64,000 nt of DNA, from positions 26,001 through 90,000 of the forward strand of contig NW_027052952.1 of NCBI RefSeq assembly GCF_011386835.1. Direction: 5' to 3'. The DNA is from Chrysemys picta bellii. Lineage: Eukaryota; Chordata; Testudines; Emydidae. A program made the position numbers and the translations under genes. Below are positions 25,412 through 35,956 of this stretch, piece after piece. Below the pieces are notes generated by a model, which was not told where the DNA came from, ran no database searches, and saw nothing but the letters and a program-made list of their open reading frames with translations. Position 1 is the first letter of the stretch. Each line of letters starts with the position of its first letter.

Positions 25412-28093
25412 ATGCAAGGCACTGCATTTAGCCGTATGGAATGGAAATCTATCAACCTCATGAAGAAACTTGCACAAATACAGACAGATATCATCTTCCT
25501 TTCCAAATGCAAACGGATGGACATCATACCAAATGGACTGAAGGTGAAAAATCCATTGCTATCTACATACTGCACAGACCACAGTGAGAGATTATGCCAT
25601 ACATTATCAAAGAAACTGAGGAACCACCTGATCAGCATCCTATACAGCAAACAGAAAAACATCAAGAAAGAGCTCTCCAACCTGGAGACTTTCATAAATA
25701 ACCAACCCTCCACACAAATGGACTTTACTAAAATAAGACAGGAGATCTACTTTACACACCTCACCTCTCTACAAAGGAAAAAGGACCGTAAGCTGTCTAA
25801 AATCCTACCTGCCACATGGGGCCACAACAGGGGTACCCCGAACTCACCCAGCAATATCGTCAATTTATCCAGCTACACACTCAACCCAGCAGAAGAGTCT
25901 GTCCTATCTCGGGGACTCTCCTTTTGCCCCAGCACCCCCACGAACAAGATACAGTTCTGTGGTGATCTGGAAGCCTACTTTCGCCGCCTCCGACTCAAAG
26001 AATACTTTCATGATAACACTGAACAGCGCACTGATACACAGATACCCTCCCACCAACAACACAGGAAGAAGAACTCCACATGGACTCCTCCTGAGGGTCG
26101 AAATGACAGTCTGGACCTATACATAGAATGCTTCCGCCGACGTGCACAGGCCGAAATTGTGGAAAAACAACATCGCTTGCCTCATAACCTAAGTCGTGCA
26201 GAACGCAATGCCATCCACAGCCTCAGAAACCACCCTGACATTATCATCAAAGAGGCTGATAAAGGAGGTGCTGTTGTCATCATGAACAGGTCTGACTACC
26301 AGAAGGAGGTTGCCAGACAACTCTCCAATACCAAATTCTACAGGCCGCTTTCCTCAGATCCCACTGAGGAATACACTAAGAAACTGCACCATCTACTCAG
26401 GACACTCCCTACACTAACACAGGAACAAATCAACATACCCTTAGAGCCCCGACCGGGGTTATTCTATCTACTACCTAAGATCCACAAACCTGGAAATCCT
26501 GGACGCCCCATCATCTCGGGCATTGGCACTCTCACTGAAGGACTGTCTGGATATGTGGCCTCCCTACTCAGACCCTACGCCACCAGCACTCCCAGCTATC
26601 TCCGTGACACCACAGATTTCCTGAGAAAACTACAATGCATTGGTGACCTCCCAGAAAACACCATCCTAGCCACCATGGATGTAGAGGCTCTCTACACAAA
26701 CATCCCGCATACAGATGGAATACAAGCTGTCAGGAACAGTATCCCTGATGATGACACAGCACAACTTATTACTGAGCTCTGTGACTTTATCCTCACGCAC
26801 AATTATCTCAAATTTGGTGACAATATATACCTCCAAACCAGTGGCACTGCTATGGGCACCCGCATGGCCCCACAATATGCCAACATTTTTATGGCTGACC
26901 TGGAACAACGCTTCCTCAGCTCTCGTCCACTCATGCCCCTTCTCTACCTACGCTATATTGATGACACCTTCATCATCTGGACCCATGGGAAGGAGGCCCT
27001 GGAAGAATTCCACCATGCTTTCAACAGCTTCCACCCCACCATCAACCTCAGCCTGGACCAATCTACACGGGAGGTCCACTTCCTGGGCACCACCGTACAA
27101 ATAAGCGATGGCCACATTAACACCACCCTATACCGAAAGCCCACCGACCGCTACGCCTACCTTCATGCCTCCAGCTTCCACCCCGGTCACACCACACGAT
27201 CCATCCTCTACAGCCAAGCACTGAGGTACAATCGCATCTGCTCCAACCCCTCAGACAGAGACCAACACCTACAAGATCTTCACCAAGCATTCTCAAATCT
27301 ACGATACCCACACAAGGAAATAAAGAAACAAATCAGCAGAGCCAGACGTGTACCCAGAAGACTCCTGCTACAAGACAGGCCCAGAAGAGAAACCAACAGA
27401 ACTCCACTGGCCATCACCTACAGTCCTCAGCTTAAACCTCTCCAACGCATCATCAGTGATCTACAACCCATCCTGGACAATGATCCCTCACTTTCACAGA
27501 CCTTGGGAGGCAGGCCAGTCCTCGCCCACAGACAACCTGCCAACCTTAAGCATATTCTCACCAGCAACCACGCCTCGCACCATAACAACTCTAACTCAGG
27601 AACCAACCCATGCAACAAACCTCGATGCCAACTCTGCCCACATATCTACACCAGCAACACCATCACTGGACCTAACCAGATCAGCTACAACATCACCGGC
27701 TCATTCACCTGCACGTCCACCAATGTTATATATGCCATCATATGCCAGCAATGCCCCTCTGCTATGTACATTGGCCAAACTGGACAGTCACTACGCAAGA
27801 GGATAAATGGACACAAGTCAGATATCAGGAATGGCAATATACAAAAACCTGTAGGAGAACACTTCAACCTCCCTGGCCACACAATAGCAGATGTTAAGGT
27901 AGCCATCTTACAGCAAAAAAACTTCAGGACCAGACTCCAAAGAGAAACTGCTGAGCTTCAGTTCATCTGCAAATTTGACACCATCAGATCAGGATTAAAC
28001 AAAGACTGTGAATGGCTATCCAACTACAGAAACAGTTTCTCCTCCCTTGGTGTTCACACCTCAACTGCTAGCAGAGCACCTCACCCTCCCTGA
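25412..28093 (+). CDS. Penelope-like element protein: telomerase-like RT + GIY-YIG endonuclease (unit 6, intact frame)
   Basis: This is the only uninterrupted copy: 893 codons from ATG 25412 (A at -3) to TGA at 28091-28093. PLE proteins copy their RNA at a DNA nick made by their own endonuclease. Residues 1-280 form a basic N-terminal region. RT residues include PKIHKPGNPGRP (355-366), MDVEALYTN with catalytic Asp (422-430), TAMGTRMAPQYANIF (480-494) and YIDDTFIIW (515-523). A Cys-rich linker has C734, C739, C742 and H744. The GIY-YIG domain has VIY (772-774), YIG (787-789), R795, H801 and E816. It carries private changes not in the other units (NKIQF, HNYLKFG, FLGTTV where the others have FLDTTV), so activity is not assured despite the open frame. 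Confidence 0.9.
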   Translation: MQGTAFSRMEWKSINLMKKLAQIQTDIIFLSKCKRMDIIPNGLKVKNPLLSTYCTDHSERLCHTLSKKLRNHLISILYSKQKNIKKELSNLETFINNQPSTQMDFTKIRQEIYFTHLTSLQRKKDRKLSKILPATWGHNRGTPNSPSNIVNLSSYTLNPAEESVLSRGLSFCPSTPTNKIQFCGDLEAYFRRLRLKEYFHDNTEQRTDTQIPSHQQHRKKNSTWTPPEGRNDSLDLYIECFRRRAQAEIVEKQHRLPHNLSRAERNAIHSLRNHPDIIIKEADKGGAVVIMNRSDYQKEVARQLSNTKFYRPLSSDPTEEYTKKLHHLLRTLPTLTQEQINIPLEPRPGLFYLLPKIHKPGNPGRPIISGIGTLTEGLSGYVASLLRPYATSTPSYLRDTTDFLRKLQCIGDLPENTILATMDVEALYTNIPHTDGIQAVRNSIPDDDTAQLITELCDFILTHNYLKFGDNIYLQTSGTAMGTRMAPQYANIFMADLEQRFLSSRPLMPLLYLRYIDDTFIIWTHGKEALEEFHHAFNSFHPTINLSLDQSTREVHFLGTTVQISDGHINTTLYRKPTDRYAYLHASSFHPGHTTRSILYSQALRYNRICSNPSDRDQHLQDLHQAFSNLRYPHKEIKKQISRARRVPRRLLLQDRPRRETNRTPLAITYSPQLKPLQRIISDLQPILDNDPSLSQTLGGRPVLAHRQPANLKHILTSNHASHHNNSNSGTNPCNKPRCQLCPHIYTSNTITGPNQISYNITGSFTCTSTNVIYAIICQQCPSAMYIGQTGQSLRKRINGHKSDIRNGNIQKPVGEHFNLPGHTIADVKVAILQQKNFRTRLQRETAELQFICKFDTIRSGLNKDCEWLSNYRNSFSSLGVHTSTASRAPHPP

Positions 28094-28154
28094 TTGAACT
28101 AACCTCGTTATCTCCACACTGATATATACCTGCCTCTGGAGATTTCCATTACTT

Positions 28155-28197
28155 GCATCTGAAGAAGTGAGGTTCTGACCCACGAAAGCTTATGCTC
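28155..28197 (+). ncRNA. Hammerhead-ribozyme-like motif in PLE 3' UTR (one of eight array copies)
   Basis: GCAT, then the core-like CTGAAGA, a hairpin GTG(A)GGT/ACCCAC, then GAAA and GCTTATGC, with GCAT/ATGC able to pair as a closing stem. The other array copies are at 10896-10938, 13776-13818, 16649-16691, 19522-19564, 22402-22444, 25275-25317 and 31028-31070. Minimal hammerhead motifs are known in metazoan PLEs and are reported as weakly active, possibly as dimers. There is an extra A between CTGAAGA and the stem and a bulged A in the stem, so self-cleavage is uncertain. All eight copies look identical here. Confidence 0.5.
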
Positions 28198-28291
28198 CCA
28201 GTACTTCTGTTAGTCTCAAAGGTGCCACAGGACCCTCTGTTGCTTTTTACAGATTCAGACTAACACGCCTACCCCTCTGATACTTGACACC

Positions 28292-30966
28292 ATGCAAGGC
28301 ACTGCATTTAGCCGTATGGAATGGAAATCTATCAACCTCATGAAGAAACTTGCACAAATACAGACAGATATCATCTTCCTTTCCAAATGCAAACGGATGG
28401 ACATCATACCAAATGGACTGAAGGTGAAAAATCCATTGCTATCTACATACTGCACAGACCACAGTGAGAGATTATGCCATACATTATCAAAGAAACTGAG
28501 GAACCACCTGATCAGCATCCTATACAGCAAACAGAAAAACATCAAGAAAGAGCTCTCCAACCTGGAGACTTTCATAAATAACCAACCCTCCACACAAATG
28601 GACTTTACTAAAATAAGACAGGAGATCTACGTTACACACCTCACCTCTCTACAAAGGAAAAAGGACCGTAAGCTGTCTAAAATCCTACCTGCCACATGGG
28701 GCCACAACAGGGGTACCCCGAACTCACCCAGCAATATCGTCAATTTATCCAGCTACACACTCAACCCAGCAGAAGAGTCTGTCCTATCTCGGGGACTCTC
28801 CTTTTGCCCCAGCACCCCCACGAACATGATACAGTTCTGTGGTGATCTGGAAGCCTACTTTCGCCGCCTCCGACTCAAAGAATACTTTCATGATAACACT
28901 GAACAGCGCACTGATACACAGATACCCTCCCACCAACAACACAGGAAGAAGAACTCCACATGGACTCCTCCTGAGGGTCGAAATGACAGTCTGGACCAGT
29001 CTGCTTCCGCCGACGTGCACAGGCAGAAATTGTGGAAAAACAACATTGCTTGCCTCATAACCTAAGTCGTGCAAAACGCAATGCCATCCACAGCCTCAGA
29101 AACCACCCTGACATTATCATCAAAGAGGCTGATAAAGGAGGTGCTGTTGTCATCATGAACAGGTCTGACTACCAGAAGGAGGCTGCCAGACAACTCTCCA
29201 ATACCAAATTCTACAGGCCGCTTTCCTCAGATCCCACTGAGGAATACACTAAGAAACTGCACCATCTACTCAGGACACTCCCTACACTAACACAGGAACA
29301 AATCAACATACCCTTAGAGCCCCGACCGGGGTTATTCTATCTACTACCTAAGATCCACAAACCTGGAAATCCTGGACGCCCCATCATCTCGGGCATTGGC
29401 ACTCTCACTGAAGGACTGTCTGGATATGTGGCCTCCCTACTCAGACCCTACGCCACCAGCACTCCCAGCTATCTCCGTGACACCACAGATTTCCTGAGAA
29501 AACTACAATGCATTGGTGACCTCCCAGAAAACACCATCCTAGCCACCATGGATGTAGAGGCTCTCTACACAAACATCCCGCATACAGATGGAATACAAGC
29601 TGTCAGGAACAGTGTCCCTGATGATGACACAGCACAACTTATTACTGAGCTCTGTGACTTTATCCTCACGCACAATTATTTCAAACTTGGTGACAATATA
29701 TACCTCCAGACCAGTGGCACCGCTATGGGCACCCGCATGGCCCCACAATATGACAACATTTTTATGGCTGACCTGGAACAACGCTTCCTCAGCTCTCGTC
29801 CACTCATGCCCCTTCTCTACCTACGCTATATTGATGACACCTTCATCATCTGGACCCATGGGAAGGAGGCCCTGGAAGAATTCCACCATGCTTTCAACAG
29901 CTTCCACCCCACCATCAACCTCAGCCTGGACCAATCTACACGGGAGGTCCACTTCCTGGACACCACCGTACAAATAAGCGATGGCCACATTAACACCACC
30001 CTATACCGAAAGGCCACCGACCGCTACGCCTACCTTCATGCCTCCAGCTTCCACCCCGGTCACACCACACGATCCATCGTCTACAGCCAAGCACTGAGGT
30101 ACAATCGCATCTGCTCCAACCCCTCAGACAGAGACCAACACCTACAAGATCTTCACCAAGCATTCTCAAAACTACGATACCCACACAAGGAAATAAAGAA
30201 ACAAATCAGCAGAGCCAGACGTGTACCCAGAAGACTCCTGCTACAAGACAGGCCCAGAAGAGAAACCAACAGAACTCCACTGGCCATCACCTACAGTCCT
30301 CAGCTTAAACCTCTCCAACGCATCATCAGTGATCTACAACCCATCCTGGACAATGATCCCTCACTTTCACAGACCTTGGGAGGCAGGCCAGTCCTCGCCC
30401 ACAGACAACCTGCCAACCTTAAGCATATTCTCACCAGCAACCACGCATCGCACCATAACAACTCTAACTCAGGAACCAACCCATGCAACAAACCTCGATG
30501 CCAACTCTGCCCACATATCTACACCAGCAACACCATCACTGGACCTAACCAGATCAGCTACAACATCACCGGCTCATTCACCTGCACGTCCACCAATGTT
30601 ATATATGCCATCATATGCCAGCAATGCCCCTCTGCTATGTACATTGGCCAAACTGGACAGTCACTACGCAAGAGGATAAATGGACACAAGTCAGATATCA
30701 GGAATGGCAATATACAAAAACCTGTAGGAGAACACTTCAACCTCCCTGGCCACACAATAGCAGATGTTAAGGTAGCCATCTTACAGCAAAAAAACTTCAG
30801 GACCAGACTCCAAAGAGAAACTGCTGAGCTTCAGTTCATCTGCAAATTTGACACCATCAGATCAGGATTAAACAAAGACTGTGAATGGCTATCCAACTAC
30901 AGAAACAGTTTCTCCTCCCTTGGTGTTCACACCTCAACTGCTAGCAGAGCACCTCACCCTCCCTGA
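28292..30966 (+). pseudogene. PLE unit 7 RT/GIY-YIG gene, frameshift only (array right end)
   Basis: 7-bp-shorter allele ending the N-terminal frame at 29065. The remainder is open from a GTG at 29032 to 30966 (644 codons) without the premature stop. It shares LITEL, TINLSL and QISRARR with unit 6 and has private changes QYDNIF (for QYANIF), FKLGDN and RKATDR. RT YIDD and the endonuclease residues are intact. Confidence 0.92.
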
Positions 30967-31116
30967 TTGAACTAACCTCGTTATCTCCACACTGATATAT
31001 ACCTGCCTCTGGAGATTTCCATTACTTGCATCTGAAGAAGTGAGGTTCTGACCCACGAAAGCTTATGCTCCCAGTACTTCTGTTAGTCTCAAAGGTGCCA
31101 CAGGACCCTCTGTTGC

Positions 31117-32342
31117 CCTTTGTGGGAAGTTCATCGAAAACTGTGGGGTTGAAATAGTGCTTGGACACCATTGACACTAGATGCTGCCATCGTGTGGCTT
31201 AGCATTAGTGTCTGGGATGACTTGGGGCAAGATCTCAACCTCCCTGCAACCCACTTCACTGCTGCCAGAATCCCTCCTGGATCAGCTGTCAAGGACACCG
31301 ACGGGGAGGTAGCAGGAACTCACCCTACAAGGAGGGGGGTGGACACTGGAGGTTACTAGAAAGGAGAAGACTCCATTCTGGGGTTGAGGAGGTGAATTCA
31401 TCCCTCAGTGGTGGGCAGGTGCTGGGTGGAAATACTGCTGGTTCCATTTGCCCTTAATTCCTCCTGATTCCTCGGAGCGTTTGAGTCTCTGACAGGTTTT
31501 CGTTCCCTTGCAGGAGGAGGACGTCACGACCAAAGTGATGCACCAGGTCCGCATCATCCGGCACTTGCGCCAGGTGCCTGAGACACTGCAGGGGTTGTGC
31601 CTCTGAGGCCTTCAGCAACTCCCGCTCCCTGCTGCAGGTACTGCTCTGGCTCACTGTAAATGGGGAACTAGTGGAAGGGGAAATGGAGCCCCCTGGCACT
31701 CACTAAAAGGGAAAGTGGTGGATTCTCTATCTCTTGATGTCAATGAATGAAGACTAGATGCCTTTCTGGAATGTGTTTTCCAAAAAAGTAACTGTTGTGC
31801 TATACAGGAAGCCCATGATATGCAGGGGGTTAGATGAGATGCTCTAAAGGTCTCTTCTGGCCATAAAGTCTACTAATTTTTTTAAAACTGAGTGTAGCGT
31901 TGGGAACAGCCTCTGATGTTTTACTGTCTAGCCGGCTTGCTTCCTAGAATGAACAGGCATTGAGTGGCGTGATCCACAGGGAGTAGCTCAGACCTTGAAA
32001 GTGTCTGGTGAGCGGTAGGACAATAGCACTTCAGGGGATGGGTGGGTGTGGCAGTGACATCACAAAGGCCTTTTGCAGGATCTCAGCCTCTTGGTCAAAG
32101 GTGTTAGGGAGGTGGTGACCTCAGAGAGAGATGCTGACATCAGCCAGGCAGGATAGGGTCGCAGAACCAGGAAAACCTCGTAGACCCCTGTGGCTTAGCT
32201 TCAGCAATTCTCCTTCTCAAGGTCTCTCTTTGAGAGACTATTAGGGTTCACCTAGGTGAGTGCGAGCTGAATTCTAGGCATGGAAAACACTAGTTCAAGG
32301 TGGCAGAATTTTATTCCCTCCCTGTGATTTTGTCCCGTAGAA
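31117..32342. repeat. Macrosatellite monomer M4 (left end missing, internally deleted)
   Basis: Resumes right of the PLE array at CCTTTGTGGGAAGTTC, the position just after the TG tract. About 130 bp is deleted at 31279 (CCTCCTGGATCAGCTGTC). Exon-like block 1 lies at about 31515-31637 and the old CR1 tail at about 31710-31875. A second deletion near 32262 joins GTGAGTGCG to AGCTGAATTC, removing the segment with the GTAAGAGCC donor-like site. Confidence 0.85.
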
Positions 32343-32995
32343 TCACTGGGGACATTAGGGTTTGTCCTTTTCGTTTTACCTTTTCCACCATCCCTCCTTC
32401 CTTTCTCTTCATCTCTTACTTCTTTTGTCCTTTCTCCTGTTCCCCTCCCACCACCGGGAGTGGTTTGTGTGTGTGTGTGTGTTTGTGTGATGCTGGGGGT
32501 GCTCTTCACCTCCCTTTGTGGGGAGTTCATCCAAACCTGTGTGGTTGAAATAGTGCTTGGACTCCACTGACACTAGATGCTGCCATCGTGTGGATTAGCA
32601 TTGGTGTCTGGGATGACTTGGGGCAAGATCTCAACCTCCCCGGAACCCACTTCACGGCTGGCAGAATCCCTCCTGCCACCCCTGCTAGAGCCGCCTCTCT
32701 GGCCAACCTGTGGCTTTGCTTCAGCAAGTCTCCTTCTCGAGGTTTCTCTTGAGGACTGAGAGAGTATTAGGATTCACGTATTTGAGTGAGAGCAGGAGCC
32801 TCTTTCGAGTTGTCTCCTTTCCTTTTACTGATTTTACTAGAAAACAGACATCCCTGTTTAGAAAGCAAGAGCCTCCAAGAGGTTTTGGAACCTGCTCAGT
32901 CTGATCCATCTGGTGCGAGCTGAATTCTAGGCATGGAAAACACTAGTTGAAGGTGGCAGAATTTTAATCCCTCCCTGTAATATTGTCTGGTAGAA
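32343..32995. repeat. Macrosatellite monomer M5 (650 bp, large internal deletion)
   Basis: Starts with the phase motif and has an impure TG tract at about 32466-32489. At about 32709 CTGGCCAACC jumps to TGTGGCTTTGCTTCAGC, deleting roughly 1 kb that includes exon-like block 1 and the old CR1 tail. Confidence 0.85.
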
Positions 32996-33114
32996 TCACT
33001 GGGGACATTAGGGTTTGTCCTTTTCGTTTTACCTTTTCCTCCATCCCTCCTTCCTTTCTCTTTATCTCTTACTTCTTTTGTCCTTTCTCTTGTTCCCCCC
33101 CACCACCAGGAGTG

Positions 33115-33157
<43 letters not shown>

Positions 33158-35482
33158 GCTGGGGGTGCTCTTCACCTCCCCTTGTTGGGAGTTGATCCAA
33201 AACTGTATGGTTGAAATAGTGCTTGGACTCCACTGACACTAGATGCTGCCATCGTGTGGTTTAGCATTAGTGTCTGGGATGACTTGGGGCAAGATCTCAA
33301 ACACCCCGCAACCCACTTCACTGCTGCCAGAATCCCACCTGCCCCCCCTGCTAGAGCCGCCTCCCTGCCCAACCTGGGTGGGGGTGGAGAAGAGGGTTCT
33401 GATAACTTGAGCTGTGGTTTGGAGGTGGAACAGCTGTCAAGGGCACTGAGGGGGAGGTAGCAGGAGCTCACCCTACAAGGACGGGGGTTGGCACTAGAGA
33501 TTCCTAGAAAGGAGAAGACGACTCCATTCTGGGGTTCAGGAGGTGAATTCATCCCTCAGTGGTGGGCAGGTGCTGGGTGTAAATACTGCTGGTTCCAGGT
33601 GTCCTTAATTGCCCCTGATTCCTCGGGGCATTTGAGTCTCTGACAGGTTCTCGTTCCCTTGCAGGAGGAGGACGTCACGGCCAAAGGGATGCACCAGCTC
33701 CGCATCATCCGGCACTTACGCCATGTGCCTGAGACACTGCAGGGGCTGTTCCTCTGAGGCCTTAGCAACTCCCTCTCCCTGCTGCAGGTACTGCTCTGGC
33801 TCACTGTAAATGGGGAGCTAGTGGAAGGGGAAATGGAGCCCCCTGGCACTCACTAAAAGGGAAAGTGGTGGATTCTCCAACTCTTGATGTCATTGATTGA
33901 AGACTAGATGCCTTTCTGGAATGTGTGTGCCCAAAAAGTAACTATTGTACTATACTGGAAGCCTATGATATGGAGGGGGTTAGATGAGATGCTGTAAAGG
34001 TCTCTTCTGGCCAGAAAGTCTCCTACTTTTGGAAACACTGAGTGTAGTATTGGGAGCAGCCTCTGATGTTTTACTGTCTAGCTAGCTTGCTTCCTAGAAT
34101 GAAGACGCATTGAGTGGGGTGATCCACAGAGAGTACCTGTGTCAAGGCTGTATCCCCACTTTGAAGTTTAGGGTACAAATGTAGGGGCCTGCATGAAAAC
34201 TTCTAAGCTTAACCACCATCCCAAGGCTAATTTCCTCCCCTGGGTAGCCTTGAGAAACCTTTCAGCAATTCCCTGGTGAATACAGATCCAAACCCCTTGG
34301 ATCTTAAAACAAGGAGAAATAAACCATCCCCCCTCCTTCCTCCCACCAACTTCTGGTGAATACAGATCCAACCCCCTTGGATCTAAAAGAAGGAGGAATT
34401 AACCATTCCCCTCCTTCCTCCCACCAACTCCTGGTGAATCAAGATCCAAACTCCTTGGATCTTAAAACAAGGAAAAATCAATCAGGTTCTTAAAAATAAG
34501 GCTTTTAATTAAAGAAAAAGGTAAAAATCATCTCTGTAAAATCAGTATGGAAATTAACCTTACAGGGTAATCAAACTTAAAGAGCTCAGAGGACTCCCCT
34601 CTAGTCTTAGGTTCAAAGTACAGCAAACAAAGATAAACACTCTAGTAAAAGGTACATTTACAAGTTGAGAAAACAAAGGAAAACTAACACGCCTTGTTTG
34701 AAATAGGAGAGACTTGTTTAGAAAGATGTGGAGAACCTGGATTGATGTCTGGTCCCTCTCAGTCCCGAGGGCGAACACCCACACAAACAAAGAACACAAA
34801 CAAAAGCCTTCCCCTCCCCAAGATTTGAAAGTATCTTGTCCCCTTATTGGTCCTTTAGGTCAGATGCCAGCCAGGTTACCTGAGCTTCTTAACCCTTTAG
34901 AGGGAAAAGGATTTTGGAGTCTCTGGCCAGGAGGGATTTTATAGTACTGTACACAGGACAGCTGTTACCCTTCCCTTTATAGTTATGACAACCTCAAACC
35001 TTCAAAGTGTCAGGCCAGCAGCAGGACATTAGCACTTGAGGGTTTGGTTGGGTGTGGCAGTGACATCACAAAGGCCTTTTGCAGGATGTCAGCTTATTGG
35101 TCAAATGTGTTAGGGAGGTGGTGACCTCAGAGAGAGATGCTGACATCAGCCTGGCAGGACGGGAGCACAGGGCCAGGGAAACCTCAGAGACCCCTGTGGC
35201 TTTGCTTCAGCAAGTCTCCTTCTCGGGGTCTTTCTTTGAGGACTGAGAGAGTATTAGGGTTCACGTACGTGAGTGCGTGCAGGAGCCTCTTTCGAGTTTT
35301 CTCCTTTCCTTTTACTGATTTTACTAGAAAACAGACGTCCCTGTTTAGAAGGTAAGAGCCTCCAAGAGGTTTTGGCAGCTGCTCAGTCTGATCCACGTGG
35401 TGCCAGCTGAATTCTAGGCATGGAAAACAGTAGTTTAAGATGGCAGAATTTTATTCCATCCCTTGGATTTTGTGCCGTAGAA
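32996..35482. repeat. Macrosatellite monomer M6, interrupted by an LTR-like element
   Basis: Complete monomer, about 1.64 kb without the insert at 34140-34990. TG tract at about 33121-33156, exon-like block 1 at about 33665-33787, old CR1 tail at about 33865-34030. After the insert it resumes at ACCTCAAACC and includes block 2 at about 35085-35245. Confidence 0.87.
34140..34990 (-). mobile_element. LTR-like element, copy 2 (851 bp)
   Basis: Termini TGTCAAGG...TATGACA form a 5-bp inverted repeat (TGTCA/TGACA), as in retroviral-type LTRs. The flanks are ACCTG (34135-34139) and ACCTC (34991-34995), a probable 4-5-bp target duplication. Three ~78-bp internal repeats starting TGGTGAATA/CAGATCC lie at about 34274-34470. 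On the minus strand an early ACTATAAAGGG could be a TATA-like site. No protein-coding region. Called a solo LTR by structure only. Confidence 0.65.
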
Positions 35483-35861
35483 TCACTGGGGACATTAGGG
35501 TTTGTCCTTTTTGTTTTACCTTTTCCTCCATCCCTCCTTCCTTTCTCTTCATCTCTTACTTCTTTTGTCCTTTCTCCTGTTCCCCTCCCACCACCAGGAG
35601 TGGTGTGTGTGTGTGTGTGTGTGTGTGTTGCTGGGGGTGCTCATCACCTCTCCTTGTGGGAAGTTCATCGAAAACTGTGGGGTTGAAATAGTGTTTGGAC
35701 TCCACTGACACTAGATGCTGCCATCCTTTGGCTTAGCATTAGTGTCTGGGATGACTTGGGTCAAGATCTCAACTTCCCCGCAACCCACTTCACTGCTGCC
35801 AGAATCCCTCCTGCCCCCCCTGCTAGAGCCGCCTCCCTGGCCAACCTGGGTGGGGGTGGAG
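35483..35861. repeat. Macrosatellite monomer M7, left part
   Basis: Phase motif, (GT)13 at 35603-35628, then sequence up to GGGGGTGGA where CR1-D was inserted. The right part resumes at 43849. Confidence 0.86.
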
Positions 35862-35956
35862 AACAGTGTTTTTTTCATACGGTCATAGATTCTAGGACTG
35901 GAAGGGACCTCGAGAGGTCATCGAGTCCAGTCCCCTGCCCGCATGGCAGGACCATG

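Larger units (their letters stand above)
10491..31116 (+). mobile_element. Head-to-tail Penelope-like element array: one truncated copy plus seven units
   Basis: A 20.6-kb array of a PLE encoding an RT/GIY-YIG protein. Unit boundaries, fixed from the right-hand array end (...CCTCTGTTGC) and the repeated junction TTGC/TTTTTACAGATTCAG, are 10985-13864 (2880 bp), 13865-16737 (2873), 16738-19610 (2873), 19611-22490 (2880), 22491-25363 (2873), 25364-28243 (2880) and 28244-31116 (2873). The 5' leader before the ATG is 48 bp and the 3' UTR about 150 bp. Units differ by scattered substitutions, a 7-bp length difference and a shared stop. The left edge is a copy truncated inside the endonuclease domain. 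Tandem copies headed by a 5'-truncated one are a known arrangement for PLEs, but this number of whole units is high. Confidence 0.95.

Noticed and set aside
10491..31116. CRISPR-like or bacterial repeat array
   Set aside because: The repeats are 2.9-kb coding retroelement units in a vertebrate context, without short repeats or spacers.
34714..34944. 76-codon frame (MFRKMWRTWIDVW...) repeated in LTR-like elements
   Set aside because: It lies within the LTR-like element. It recurs only with the co-amplified copies, has no domain and overlaps an antisense frame of similar length.
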